Positions 1 to 10,634 of a stretch of DNA of 64,000 nucleotides are shown here, piece after piece. Made by a program: the position numbers and the translations under genes. How positions within the stretch are numbered: position 1 is the stretch's first letter; every line of letters starts with the position of its first letter. The stretch spans positions 5,332,001 to 5,396,000 of the forward strand of contig OZ005703.1 in the NCBI GenBank assembly GCA_963930775.1. Reading direction: 5' to 3'. The notes beneath the pieces are model-generated. The model searched no databases. It had not been told where the DNA came from and worked only from the letters and a program-made list of their open reading frames with translations. This stretch comes from Cliona cf. orientalis (Eukaryota; Porifera; Demospongiae; Clionaida; Clionaidae).

Positions 1-13
1 ATTTAGTAGATTT

Positions 14-328
14 TATAGTCTCGTGCCCAGCCCCTCCTACGCAAAAGGGAGAAGGTCTGGTGAAAAGGGTTGCGCTACTGTGCCCCTCTAGAATGCAATA
101 ATTGGCGTTTTGGTGTGCGTTAAATAAGAAATAAACCATACTGTGCACGCGCTAGCTATAGGCTGGGCGCACGTGTGCAACAGATAATCACATTCCAATA
201 GTCATGTGACTACGCTACTGCAATCTGATTGGCCATGTACAATTTTCAACGTGGGGACACGGTAGTGTGACCCGTTTCACCAGACCCTTTCTCCCTTTTG
301 CGTAGGAGGGGCTGGGCATGAGACTACA
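14..328. mobile_element. hAT-like MITE with 8-bp target duplication
   Basis: Terminal inverted repeats of about 55 bp (14-70 and 264-328) begin TRTAGTCTCRTGCCCAGCCC. The element is flanked by a perfect 8-bp direct repeat GTAGATTT at 6-13 and 329-336. An 8-bp duplication is typical of hAT elements. No coding capacity is seen; it is 315 bp long. Confidence 0.8.
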
Positions 329-339
329 GTAGATTTATC

Positions 340-1230
340 AATTTCAAACCTAAGGGGACAACCATTTATACCGTAGGACGGATTTTAATTACATGGCTTA
401 ATGATTGTGTTCTAGTCAAGTCAGGCCATATTGTGAATCCAATAATTGCGATGGACAACCCTGTATACGTGCACGTTTATATTTGCGAACTATTAATTGC
501 AAAACGTAGAAAAACTCGCAATTTGCAATTAATAGCAATTAAACCTGATCTACGGTATACAATTGTGCTTATTTGAGAGATCACGTATCCACAGTAAAAT
601 TATTGAACCTCAAAAAAAGTCACACTATAACAACTAGAGCTCTGTAGAGCACATACCCCGCACGCACATTGCACAATTTATAGATTTACTTTCAGTGCAT
701 GGCTATCAGAATTGAGAGAAATAGTGGAAATGCTGCTTAGTTGCTGGGGGTCCTGGTGACACTTGAAAAGCGCTCTCTGCACCCAGACATGCACTTTTAC
801 CTATATTTTGTTGTAATATTAATGAATAGCTATCTTACATTATGATTGGTTCCATAGGGCCTTCAGATTTCAGTCACTATAGACGTCCCGAGCATTATTT
901 AGAACATCGATGATCTTTACCATGGCCACTTGGTTGTGTGCATGAGCAGAAAGCACAATGGCATGCATAATATTGATGGGCACTGTCGATAGGCGTGGCT
1001 ATGGTGGCAAACAAAAAGACACTATTTGTGACGCTCGTGGACCGTATCCCTCGATTTGACGCACACTGAAGTAGTTTTTCGCCAAATTCGATTGATTCGT
1101 TGTACTTACAAGTCGGTTTGACGCCTACATCTCGAGATATGGCGATTTTTGTGCTAACGACAACGACAACGACAACGATAAGACCGATTACTTTACCCCC
1201 TTGTGCATGCGCGCGGGGTAATAATGGTAA
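340..1230. other. Non-coding stretch, no gene seen
   Basis: AT-rich sequence with no convincing ORF. It holds a small hairpin (arms about 490-503 and 521-535, core CTATTAATTGCAAA) and a short run of ACGACA repeats near 1155-1180. Confidence 0.5.
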
Positions 1231-1237
1231 TTGTTAG

Positions 1238-1345
1238 TGTTACCTAGGTAACTAGTGACAGAATATTCTCCAATACAGAGTAGCATCAATATAGTGTACA
1301 CAGTGACACATTGGGGAACATGCTCCATATTCTTCCAGTTTCCAT
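1238..1345 (+). repeat. Tail piece of the duplicated membrane-gene block
   Basis: The sequence starting GTTACCTAGGTAACTAGTGA recurs downstream of the membrane-protein genes (15872, 30565, and inverted at 36700). Here it occurs without a membrane gene in front, so it marks the edge of a truncated or rearranged block. Confidence 0.65.
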
Positions 1346-1430
1346 AGCAACCCGCATGTTTCCATGGTAACCATACTGTAGCTGCTCAAGTTTCAGCTAG
1401 CTAGTTGGAAAAGAAAGGTGCTCCAGTATC

Positions 1431-2217
1431 ATGGATGTTTGGGATCCCTCATTTTGCGATCTTTTCTTTGAGCCAATTCCTGAAGAGGTGCTCTCTTTGG
1501 TTGATGAAGTGCAACCGTCCACTTCTAGCATAAGTGAGCTACTGTACAACACAACTAAACTAGGTTGCATGATTGTGTGTTTGATACAGATGCAGTTCTA
1601 CTGCAAAATGCATTGGTGCAAGAGTGTACAAGCTTGCCTAGCAATCAGCCAAGAAAGCATTTGCTTGAAATTTCAAATGAGCCAGATTCCAAATGTAGGC
1701 GGTTTGCTAAACCACTTAGCTCAACCGAAATTGATGATCACTGCAATCCATGTGTTCCAAAAAGCACAAAAAGCAACACTACCTGGGGTGTATGCGTCTT
1801 CAATGAATGGGTAAAAGCCAGAAATTCTGGAGCTTCCCATGGTAACGTTTGTCCTCGGGACCTCCTCATCCATTCTCATCCGATTTCTGTAATAGACTAC
1901 TGGCTGGCTGCATTTGTCTTGGAGGCAAGAAGACGAGATGGAAATTATTATTCTGGTAATACCATCAGAAATATTCTTGCAGCTCTCTTTCGCTTTTTGA
2001 AGGAGAATGTGGGAGTAAAGTCTGCACCTAATTTAATTGATCGAGGTCAGAGAGAAGCTAACTTCCTTTGCCTGCACAATGCCCTTGATTGTCACCTGAA
2101 GATGCTCAGGAATATGAGTATTGACACCGAGCTTCTGTGATCACCCCAGATATGGAGAACAAGCTATTGATGCTCGGTATCCTGGGAACCCATTCTCCTA
2201 AGGCACTTCTGAATGCT
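1431..2217 (+). pseudogene. DUF3504 / Crypton-recombinase-derived gene, N-terminal fragment
   Basis: An ATG at 1431 opens a reading frame (MDVWDPSFCDLFFEPIPEEV...) that shifts frame near 1565. From there a 191-codon frame carries the N-terminal part of the DUF3504 domain: a TTWGVCVFNEWVKAR segment followed by YWLAAFVLEARRRDG and NTIRNILAALFRFLKE. It stops at 2138-2140, but the family sequence continues one base out of frame (ITPDMENKLLMLGILGTHSP) to about 2215, where the DNA joins an inverted copy of MTR4 exon 8. DUF3504 is the tyrosine-recombinase-derived domain of QRICH1, ZMYM-type and KCTD1-like proteins and of Crypton-related genes. Two frameshifts and a truncated end indicate a pseudogene; small introns could explain one of the shifts. 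A C-terminal piece of the same kind of gene lies at 10379-10625. Confidence 0.7.
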
Positions 2218-2565
2218 CATCTTGACCACCTTGAAGCAGTTTGACCCCCGCTGACGTCCCTTCCTCCCCTGGCCCCCTGCCTCATGAGCGCCAGCCCCCA
2301 GCTTAGACATAGCCTGCTGAAAATTATCCTCACGGAAGTTACCCTGGGTGAGGAAAAGGTGATAGACAAGTAGTCAACAAATGGCCTTTGTGTAATACGC
2401 TTGCTTTCTGAGTAGGTACAGGAATAAACTAACCAGGCAGTCATGCGACAATCAAAGCAGATTATCCCCCCTCCCCCTAAGAGCATAATATCGTATAGCG
2501 GAAAACTTTGGTGAGGTTTTTACTTTGGCAATTTGATGAATTCAGTAGAGATTGCCAAATTAAGA
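2218..2565 (-). pseudogene. Inverted partial copy of MTR4 exon 8 plus upstream intron
   Basis: On the minus strand, 2343-2218 matches the first ~126 nt of MTR4 exon 8 (42265 onward; residues GNFREDNFQQAMSKLGAG and on). 2344-2565 matches the intron and MITE sequence directly upstream of that exon, including the polypyrimidine/acceptor area. Because intron sequence is included, this is a genomic duplication and not a processed copy. It breaks off inside the exon at 2218. Confidence 0.85.
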
Positions 2566-2566
2566 A

Positions 2567-2675
2567 CCTCTCATCTAATCCCACTACATGCATGGCACCC
2601 CATGCAACCACTCACCAACATGTTCATAATCGATTATAATTGGGTATTGGGTGACAGAGAGTGCAGAAAAAGTCC
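2567..2675. repeat. Direct repeat copy 1 beside the decayed retroelement
   Basis: About 105 bp (starting CTCATCTAATCCCACTACAT) is repeated in the same orientation at 3349-3453 with few differences. Both copies lie just past the 3' end of the recombinase pseudogene on the minus strand. They could be the B repeats of a split-direct-repeat retroelement, but no matching A repeats were found. Confidence 0.6.
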
Positions 2676-3348
2676 GCCACACAACAACACAACAACCACA
2701 TCAACACAGTATCACATACGAACAGCTACATAAAATGACTAGCTGGAATAAGCAGGGATGGGCCAATGAAAACATAATTGTGTACCAGACTGTACACAGT
2801 TTTAGGGTATGCGGCCAACTATACCCATGGGAAAAAACCTCTCACACATAAAAAACCTTTGATTAAGGAAAAACTGTGAGAGAGGAAAAGCCCGGAAAAA
2901 AAAAAGAATTACAACATCCCTGGTAACAAAAAAGGGGTGAGTTCTGTCCATTAGAGTATAGATCTAGTCCGGTCAGGTGGATCTCTGCTTAGCTCTGTTC
3001 CGTCAGTAAGTTGCAATTAGAGCTGCATGTGATACTCAAACAAACAGACATGGAGCAGTCAATGCACTAATATATACATGTAGCATCCATGTACATATCT
3101 GGGGAAAACTTCTCTGCACTGCGAATAGGAGTCGCCGAGAGAGTGACTACTACTCAAAGCATCCACTTTAAATACCCACCAGCTGAGCCAAACCGTCCTT
3201 GCATGCAACATAAACACACAACCCAGCGTCTCCACTATGACGACAAACAATTATCTCCCAGACACAATGCATGCATGCATACACAGAAACGATAAGAGCA
3301 TATTTTCCTTCTAATTCACTGCGTTCAAACGACAGAAAATATATCTCT
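2676..3348. other. Non-coding stretch between two direct repeats
   Basis: No gene is supported. Short ORFs on both strands show no family resemblance. The sequence is AC-rich at 2670-2720. Confidence 0.4.
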
Positions 3349-3453
3349 CATCTAATCCCACTACATGCATGGCACCCCATGCAACCACTCACCAACATGT
3401 TCACAATCGATTATAATTGGGTATCGGGCGACAGAGACGCAAAGAAAGTGTCT
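3349..3453. repeat. Direct repeat copy 2 beside the decayed retroelement
   Basis: Second copy of the ~105-bp repeat at 2567-2675. It ends four bases from the last codon region of the recombinase pseudogene (3457). Confidence 0.6.
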
Positions 3454-3456
3454 TGG

Positions 3457-4440
3457 TCACAGGCCCAAATGTTGAGATACTGATAGCCGATCTTTCAGTG
3501 AATCTTTCACATAACCATCTTTGGCATTCTCACTGCGCCACCTGCCATGCCATTTGAACATCTGGTCAGGCACTCCTGCATTTGCAGCTGCAGAGGCTCC
3601 TCCAGAGCGTAGGCTGTGCAGGCCAAATCTTTTGGGATCTAAGCCTATTGCAGATAGCTTTTCGAGGACCAATTCCCTCATTCTGGTGTAGCTGACACCA
3701 CCTGACTCCCTTAGCCTCTGGCCATTCTTTGTGTTCACTATTGCTCTGAATAGGTATTTCTCACAAGCACCAGTAACATTAGCCATGTGCATATAGCATT
3801 CCAACATAGCGACTGGGCATAGTGGTGAATCAGTACGCGCAATCACTACCCAGGCACCATCTCTGAGTTGGTCAGTCTTGCTAGACTCGGTAAATATCTC
3901 GATATGCTCTTTATGCACGACGATATCTGATTCACAGAGTTTAGCTAATTCATCGAATCGAAAAATCCTGCAAAACCAAGCAGACAGGCACATAAAGTGC
4001 GAATGTCAGACAACGATGCATCCTGCTGGCCAAATTTGGACACCAGCGTTTGACAGAATCTCAGGTGTAATAGGCTCTTTCTTTACCGTAGGACATGCCA
4101 ACTTTCTTTTAATACCAGGACCTGAATAACCAATGGGTGGGACGTGGTATCCTCCACGGTTGCAATCTGGTTTACCCATGACAAAGCGTTCACGGCTTCA
4201 ACAATAGGTGCACTAGTCTTGGCTGTTTGCGCTAAAAAACTAAGGTATAAGCAAATATGGAGGGGTAGAGTTGACTTTATCTCTGGTTTCATGCTAGCCC
4301 ATCTCCTCCATCGATTGTAGGCACCAGAATACTTTTTGACAGTAGAGACACCGCTTTACCTTGGAGCACTAGGCTAGGCAGAGATTGTGCAAGCTGTTGG
4401 AGCTCCGGATCCTCGATAGAAGAGAGATCTGACCATACTC
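3457..4440 (-). pseudogene. Tyrosine recombinase of a decayed DIRS/Ngaro-type retrotransposon
   Basis: Minus strand. The C-terminal catalytic part is open (3993-3457, 178 codons). It shows an N-terminal Arg region (FRFDEL), then SSKTDQLRDG, the HSLRSGGASAAA motif carrying H-x-x-R, HGRWRS, and a downstream Tyr (KDGYVKDSL). The core-binding half is spread over other frames: SAPIVEAVNALSWVNQIA at about 4210-4130 and LQQLAQSLPSLVLQGKA at about 4410-4360. At least two frameshifts therefore separate the parts. It lies downstream of the RT-RNase H pseudogene in the usual order gag, RT-RH, YR, with a minisatellite in between. Confidence 0.8.
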
Positions 4441-4544
4441 CCGCTGAAAATACATCTGAATGTGAATATGATTTGCGTATAATAAGGAATACATGAATGA
4501 GCAATTCATGTGTACGAGGGCAAATACAACAACCCATATTAAGT

Positions 4545-5005
4545 TGTGCTCCACATTGTACAGAGGAACACTCATAGGACCCACAAGTCCCCGCCCCACA
4601 TAGGAGCACACACACTGGACCCACAAGTCCACATTCCACATAGGAACACCTATACTGGACTCACAAGTCCATATTCCTCATAGGAACATGCATCAGGACT
4701 CACAAGTCCACATTCCTCATAGGAACACACATGTAGGACCCACAAGTCCACATTCCTCATAGGAACAACACACAGGACCCAAGTCCCCATTCCACATATA
4801 TAGGAACACACATACAGGAACACAAGTCCACAATCCACATAGGGACACATGTGTAGGACCCACAAATCCACACTATACCTACGTAGGGACATGCATGTAG
4901 GTAGGACCCACAAGTCCACTTTCCATGCATAGGAACACCCAATCCAGACCCACAAGTCCTATTCCACATACACAGGACCCACAAGTCCACCTTCCACAGA
5001 GAAAC
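4545..5005. repeat. Minisatellite, ~37-40 bp unit, about 12 copies
   Basis: Tandem degenerate units contain CACAAGTCCACATTCC followed by (A/C)CATAGGAACAC. The array lies between the recombinase and RT pseudogenes of the decayed retroelement. ORFs on the minus strand here (reading DLWVLHVCSYEECG-like repeats) are products of the array, not genes. Confidence 0.9.
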
Positions 5006-5014
5006 ACTCAATCA

Positions 5015-6923
5015 TTAGTCCATTGCTACATAAAATATATTCATAGTGGCCAGAACAGCTAGGGCACATTTATTACAATAGCCAGTGGCGTTATATAGAC
5101 AAAAGCCAGCATTAAATGATCTAACAGATACAGCGAAATCAGAGTAACAAGCTAGCACCAACGAGTCAACAGCTAGTGAGTCTCCAATATTGCTACCACT
5201 TTGGCCAGGTAGAAATATACCATCAAACACTGGGAACGATTGCCAGGCATGAAAAAATGGAGCCAAATGACGCCCATCAGGACAGAGGAGAGGCCAGAAT
5301 GCTGCCGACTTCCAAAGGGGCACAACTAAAGCTCCCCTTGCTTTGCATGCAATAAAGCATGCCCAACTAGATATTATAAAGGAGGCACCAGCCAACAAGT
5401 TTCACCAGACCAATTACTGTGAAAGTGAAAGTGTCCACAGCCTCAGCATTAGGCACACAAAATTTGCTATGAAAACGCAGTAGCTGGCAGTTATAATCCG
5501 AAGCAAAACAATCAACAGTGAAAGGACCCCAAGCTTTGCTCAATCACTGAAAAACTATTGGATTAACTTTCCAATCATCAAAATCTCTAAGCTTGCTGAT
5601 ATAACCAGCAACCTCATTTTCACTCCTGGGAACCCAGTTCATCACTAGCTTAATGGAGTGCTGGAAACATGTCTCAAAAATACTCATCGCACCATCTTGT
5701 AAATGAGGCTTTTTACTGCCATACTGGATGATCTGGACAACATTCTGATTATCAAACAGCCATTTGACAGTGTGACCCTTGAGCTTAGGCGCAAAGGAGC
5801 GTAGAACATGATCCACCACCCCAAGCTCTAGCCATGTAGAGCTGCAAGTAGCCTGGTCAACTGACCACTGGCCGTGAGACACCTCTGGTCCTAGCTCAAC
5901 CACAACCTGTGCCGCTAGCATCAGAATAAACAACCCTAGTTACACTAGGAGAGAACCGAATAGCACGCCCATTAAGCTGAACAATGTTGTGCTGCCAAAA
6001 ATTAAGCTCATCCCGGGCTTCAATAGAGAGAGCAAGCCTATCTGACCAAAACATTCGCTGATTAATGATCCCATAAAGTGCCCTAGTCCGTAGGCGAACT
6101 ATTGGCCCAATAGCGAGACTCATTGAAATGATTTGACCCACAATACTTGCTAAGATACGGGCAGTAATTGCATGCAACATATAAACATGTGCTATGGCTG
6201 ACTTAAGCCGATCGATTTTAAGTTGTGGGACACTAAAACAGAAACAGCCCTCTCTTAAATCTAAGGTAAATCCAAACCAATCAATAACCTGCACTGGACT
6301 GAGCTGTGACTTCATGATATTTAGCACAAAACCAGCCCTATCAAGATCTGACACCACAACGTCTTTGGCTTTCTCAGCCTCAGATTCAGAGGCAGATGCA
6401 CAGATACTGTCATCTATGTACACAATTGCACGTAGCCCCATTGATCTTCAATGCTTAACTAAAGGCCTAAGGAGTTTGGTAAACACATAGCAAGCAGTAG
6501 ATAAGCCAAAAGGGAGTACACAGAAAAGATAAATTTTCTTCCTGACACAAGGAGTGGACTGCACACTATTGGACAGGACATCGATTCCCGTGCACAACGC
6601 GAATGAACTAAATCACCAATGGATTCTTCAACAAACTTAGCATGCTTAACTGCTGAGCAATGATTCTTTGCATTCATTGGCTGCGGATATGTAATGAAAG
6701 GCAGCTTGTAACCACTGGTGATTATGTCCAGCACAAATTGTGAGGCCTCTAGATCCTGTTCCCAAAAACTGGAATGCTCCCGCAATCTTCCCTGCACTGA
6801 CAAGGGCTGATCTTTGGGGCAAATATCATCTGCTTGATCATTTTTAAGGTAATGCTCCACTAAACCGCTGCCCGAGGTCCCCTCACTTCCATCCTCACCA
6901 CACACATCCCAACAGTAAGACAA
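5015..6923 (-). pseudogene. Reverse transcriptase-RNase H of the decayed YR retrotransposon
   Basis: Minus strand, read in several frames. 6923-6459 holds the region before the palm (GRLREHSSFWEQDLEASQFV, GYKLPFITYPQP). The segment that should carry the first catalytic Asp motif is absent: the text goes straight from CSPLLVS to a frame reading YLFCVLPFGLSTACYVF, so an internal deletion has removed part of the palm. A stop follows at about 6447, then 6441-5896 has the second catalytic motif YIDDS and the start of RNase H (VYSDASGTGCG). 5933-5544 continues RNase H (DNQNVVQIIQ); its last catalytic position reads NEVAGYISK, where family members usually have Asp. 5540-5015 holds the tail (GPFTVDCFASDYN, LVVPLWKSAAFWPLL). 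This copy is not functional. Confidence 0.85.
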
Positions 6924-7079
6924 AACAGCATCCCATACATCAGAAATATCTACAATTCAAGGAGAAACATGCCTCCATGGCTCAACACCACATGGACAGG
7001 TAAAATAACATGAGCAAATGAAAACATTATTACAGACAATAATTAACAGTAATATTATTATTAGTAAATATCAGTATGT

Positions 7080-7640
7080 TCATTTGTCAGCTGTGCCAAG
7101 CAACAAGGGGCAAGCCTTGCGCAAATGACCATGTTTTCCACACAAAACAAGGGCCAAGCTACTGCAGGCTTCCGCCTGCTTGGATGCCACTAGAGGATTC
7201 AGACATCTTATCGACTGTAGGTAATACTGTGCCATGGTCCCATCACTGGAAGGCCCTTTCCGAGCCTGGGTACTAGTATGCTGAGGTTTTTTGCTGGACT
7301 GAGGACCAGACCCTTTCTTATTTTTAGCTCCCTTGACAGACTTAAGCTTTTCCCCAGCCCTAAAATCTGCTCTCTGGATTCTCTTCTCATCGTCCTTCCC
7401 ATCTACCAACTCATCCTCTACATATTCCTCCACTGCAGCCCAACCATACTCTGACCTATCAGCAATTCTTAATATGCTTTTGCCTAGTTTTAAGAGAAGT
7501 CATACCTTCCTCTAGGCTTGTGTTGGCCTTTTCCACTGCCGGTGGAGTCTGTTGCAATGCTGCAGTCGCCTCCTCCGTCTTATCCATGACGGTAGCATTG
7601 AATTTGAATTGTTTTTCATGAGATTTCTTCTTGAAAGTAG
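7080..7640 (-). pseudogene. Gag-like protein of the decayed YR retrotransposon
   Basis: Minus strand in two frames: 7640-7459 (KKKSHEKQFKFNATVMDKTE) and 7433-7080 (VEEYVEDELVDGKDDEKRIQ, then a basic region and CGKHGHLRKACP). The frames join by a shift near 7463, where the other frame reads IADRSEYGWAAV. The pattern matches gag-like ORFs that precede RT-YR elements in cnidarians and sponges. The zinc knuckle lacks its first Cys as read. The extreme N-terminus comes from a MITE sequence (7650-7700) that also occurs at 11567-11660 and inverted near 41950, so the 5' end of the element is lost. Confidence 0.7.
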
Positions 7641-7649
7641 GACCTTCCA

Positions 7650-7760
7650 GATTGTAATTTTGCCAATACCACTGGAGAGCCATTTTGCCAAATTTGATGC
7701 TTGCTAGTTACCCGCCATACTATGGTATAGGGTATAACAGGATTTTCTCCCACATGCATA
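7650..7760. mobile_element. MITE fragment
   Basis: The stretch with CCAATACCACTGGAGAGCC and CATACTATGGTATAGGG matches parts of the MITE copies at 11427-11655 and 41906-42107. It truncates the gag pseudogene. Confidence 0.55.
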
Positions 7761-7794
7761 TATAGAAGACTAAATTAAGGATAGCAGCAATGCA

Positions 7795-7925
7795 ATGGGT
7801 CACTATCAAGAGGTGCATGATAATCGAGAAAAACAAGCGTAGGGATGTATAGTGGATGTGATTAACCCTACATTGTTGTACTTTTGTTATTGCCGTCCCT
7901 ACTCCGCCATCACCCTTCAATTTCA
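7795..7925. mobile_element. Foldback-family element, partial copy
   Basis: Contains the diagnostic arm ACAAGCGTAGGGATGTATAG followed by CCGTCCCTACTCC and a CCTTCAATTT tail. The same arms occur as full inverted pairs at 12199-12561 and 61214-61616. Confidence 0.6.
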
Positions 7926-7930
7926 CTGTA

Positions 7931-8289
7931 ACAGTTGTTTGTAATATTATACTTGTGTATTTCCGAGATTATACCCTTGGTATTTCTGATTGACTAAGTT
8001 CCATTATGACCAAATATGGTAAATTACTATAAGTCGATATTAACTGTCTATGTCACAACTTCTGATTTGAATGCAACCCACATACAGGGGCCCTGTGTAC
8101 TTACTCATCTAAAAAAGTATAATAATATTATTATTAATTTACTAACAAACATGAATCAGTGGTCTATCGAAATTTAATGTAGCAGTCAATAGTAATACTA
8201 TCATAATAATATAATTATAGAGCATTATAGCTTCAAACAGCAGTGCTATAGCTAGCTAGGTGTATTGAGTTTGGCACCCGGCAAACATC
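7931..8289 (+). promoter_or_regulatory. Conserved upstream flank of membrane gene copy 1
   Basis: About 350 bp shared with the upstream flanks at 13503-13853, 38741-39060 (inverted) and 41370-41700 (inverted). It includes CAGGGGCCCTGTGTACTTAC and ends GGCACCCGGCAAACATC just before the start codon. Conservation shows common duplication; promoter activity is inferred only from position. Confidence 0.5.
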
Positions 8290-9978
8290 ATGCCAAGTTT
8301 GGTGCATTTTGTGCTCAGTTTCTTTCTAATAATTAACAGGTTTACTGTAATATCGAGTGCAGATAGCTCAGACCAGTCTAGTACCTGTCCTATATGGACA
8401 TATCCAAGCCCTTCTGGCAGTGAATGTATCTGTGGAGGTGGTCTCGAAGAAATAATTATCTGCCACCCAGACTCTTTAACTGTAGATCTCAATGGGAAAT
8501 ACTTCTGCTTCATGCTATTCAATGACAATGGTATGAGCACCGCGCTGATTGGTACCTGTCCATATCATAACTTGCAGCGACTACCTAGGAACTTAAGTGT
8601 TTTCCGAATCTACGAGGACAGCAGGTTGTGCTCGTCTTACCATCGAAAGGGACAGCTTTGTGGAGAATGTGCAGAAAACTACACCCTCCCTGCCTCTTCA
8701 TACCACCTTGGCTGTGTCAAATGCAACAACTACAACAATGGATGGATTAAATTCATAGTTGCTGCTTTTCTTCCACTAACGATTTTTTATATGGTAGTGA
8801 TTATATTCAGGATATCAGTTACTTCCTCAACACTTAATGCTTTCGTCATGGTCAGTCAAATTACAGCAAGTCCATCAATGATTCGAGACATTTATTCCAG
8901 TAATCTGGTGAGTGATCCTTATCATGTTAGCTATTTTACACAGTTTATTTGCCAGCTTGCCATTGCAATTATCACGATTTGGAACCTTGACTTCTTTCGA
9001 AGCTTGTATGGATATATTTGTATTCATCCGGACATAAACTACCAGCAAATACTCTTGCTAGAGTATGCCATTGGCATCTATCCTTTATTCCTCATACTAC
9101 TCACCTTTATTGTGGTCAAGATGCACGATAATTTCGCTTTAGTTGTTTGGCTTTGGAAGCCATTTCACAGATGTTTGGCTCTCTTTCGGAGACAATGGAA
9201 TATTCGAAACTACCTTGTCCACGCTTTTGCCACCTTTATTGTCCTATCATATGTCAAGATTCTCAATACTTCCTTTGAACTCCTGAGACCCTCGCAACTC
9301 TATAATGTGCATGGCAACCACATACTCAAGGCGTACTGGTATTACAACGGTAGAGTGGATATGACTTCGAAGGGCTATATACCGATCCTACTGCTAGCAC
9401 TGTTCATGCTACTGTTCTTTAACGTGCTTCCCTTGACACTATTGGCTCTTTATCCCTTCAAATGTTTTCAAAGACTTCTTGGTTCTTGCTTAAGTCAAAA
9501 CTGCAGGCTAGTGCTTCAAATTTACATGGATTCATTCCACGGCTGCTACGAGGACACTGCACATGATTATCGCCACTTTGCCACACTCTACCTGGCAGTG
9601 AGGTTCCTGAATCTTCTAATGTCATCCGTGTTTAGCTATACTCTCTACCTTTCAGCTGCTGTGCTCGTGTACGTTTTCACTTTAGCTCTCGTAGCAAAGT
9701 TCCAGCCATACAAGAACAAGAGAGACAACACTGTCGATATTATCCTGCTCCTCGCAGTCATTAGTTTATTCATATCGTCAGCTATGCGCAATACTGAAGG
9801 ATTTATGTACACCAAGTTGCCGAATGGGATTGTTATCATCTTATCTGGCTCGATCATTATTGGCTACCCGGTATTCCTTATCCTGGCTTGCGTTTTCCCT
9901 AAGGCTATACAGTGCTGCAAGAAGTGTAAGACACTCCTATTGACCAAAATCAAGAAGAGTAAGATAGACCTCTCTTAA
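8290..9978 (+). CDS. Multi-pass membrane protein with CGEC ectodomain, family copy 1
   Basis: Intronless ORF of 562 codons. Residues 1-25 look like a signal peptide (FVLSFFLIINRFTVI). The ectodomain (~25-155) is Cys-rich: CPIWTYPSPSGSECICG, CFMLF, GTCPY, RLCSSYHRKGQLCGECAENY and a CVKC pair. About nine hydrophobic segments follow, near 163-185, 225-245, 262-285, 310-330, 363-392, 435-475 (two), 485-500 and 520-545. The end is basic (CCKKCKTLLL). I recall related proteins (CGxC..NY motif followed by a TM domain) as a large uncharacterised family in sponges; no function is established, and a receptor or channel role would be guesswork. Four more copies lie in the window. The start is the ATG shared by all copies after CGGCAAACATC. 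This copy lacks the ELNEDRPLL tail (it ends SKIDLS). Confidence 0.85.
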   Translation: MPSLVHFVLSFFLIINRFTVISSADSSDQSSTCPIWTYPSPSGSECICGGGLEEIIICHPDSLTVDLNGKYFCFMLFNDNGMSTALIGTCPYHNLQRLPRNLSVFRIYEDSRLCSSYHRKGQLCGECAENYTLPASSYHLGCVKCNNYNNGWIKFIVAAFLPLTIFYMVVIIFRISVTSSTLNAFVMVSQITASPSMIRDIYSSNLVSDPYHVSYFTQFICQLAIAIITIWNLDFFRSLYGYICIHPDINYQQILLLEYAIGIYPLFLILLTFIVVKMHDNFALVVWLWKPFHRCLALFRRQWNIRNYLVHAFATFIVLSYVKILNTSFELLRPSQLYNVHGNHILKAYWYYNGRVDMTSKGYIPILLLALFMLLFFNVLPLTLLALYPFKCFQRLLGSCLSQNCRLVLQIYMDSFHGCYEDTAHDYRHFATLYLAVRFLNLLMSSVFSYTLYLSAAVLVYVFTLALVAKFQPYKNKRDNTVDIILLLAVISLFISSAMRNTEGFMYTKLPNGIVIILSGSIIIGYPVFLILACVFPKAIQCCKKCKTLLLTKIKKSKIDLS

Positions 9979-10300
9979 AACTCCTAAACAGTTGACACAT
10001 AAACGTGTTGCATAATATTAATATGCTATCCCAGAATAATAATATTATTTTGTTTTTTTAGCATCTTAGTTGTGGTAACATGTTTATTAGTGAAAATTAA
10101 TGTTAGTAGTTAGATGCATAATTTTACATGTGCCTATGCTACTTTCTAGTACAAAATACACGTCACTTATTACTATCATCAAGATTACACAATAAGGAAT
10201 TTTAGGAAGGGAATTATCAAGCTCTAGGATATATACACTGTGCAAACGTGTTGAATTCTTGCTGATATATTTATTTGTAGGTAACTAGTGACAGAATATT
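9979..10300 (+). repeat. Conserved 3' flank of membrane gene copy 1
   Basis: Shared with 15560-15880, 27463-27760 and, inverted, 36720-37030 and 39480-39668. Markers are GCTATCCCAGAATAAT, ACTTTCTAGTACAAAATACA and AGATTACACAATAAGGAA. It probably contains the 3' UTR. Confidence 0.65.
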
Positions 10301-10378
10301 CTCCAAGTTTTTAGGACGTATTTATAGGAAAATATCTTTGATTCCTCCAGATGTTTTCGGGTAATTTTTGCATTCACA

Positions 10379-10625
10379 GGGAAATCGTTTCCACACAACG
10401 CTGTTGGATCTCTATTTATCGAAGATCCCTGGTGAAGCAAGATAGGCCACCAACCGCTTTTATCTCAAGCCTTTGCCGTTTACACCCACAGGTGTTCGAC
10501 CATGGTTTTGGGATTCTCCAGTTGGAATGAAACGACTCCAAACTATGGTCCAACCTATGGTCAAGGATATGATGGAGGAGGCCAAGATTCCAGGCAATTT
10601 TACCAACCATAGCCTGAGGGCTACA
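10379..10625 (+). pseudogene. DUF3504 gene fragment, C-terminal exon
   Basis: After a plausible acceptor (TTGCATTCACAG at ~10378) one frame reads NRFHTTLLDLYLSKIPG, hits a TAG at 10442, then continues FYLKPLPFTPTG, WFWDSPVGMKRLQTMVQ, DMMEEAKIPGNF and TNHSLRATG. This is the C-terminal signature of DUF3504, where NHSLR corresponds to the recombinase H-x-x-R box. The sequence stops at about 10625 and joins an inverted MTR4 exon 8 copy. It complements the N-terminal fragment at 1431-2217, and both pieces abut MTR4 exon 8 copies. Confidence 0.7.
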
Positions 10626-10634
10626 GGGCCTTAC

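Noticed and set aside
1431-1814. Missing N-terminal exon of MTR4
   Set aside because: The sequence leads into a DUF3504 domain and shows no MTR4 N-terminal motif.
4545-5005. CRISPR array
   Set aside because: Units are degenerate and contiguous with no unique spacers, so it is a minisatellite.
4369-5011. Overlapping minus-strand ORFs of 84-116 codons reading Cys/Val/Leu-rich repeats
   Set aside because: They are translations of the minisatellite and occur in several frames at once.
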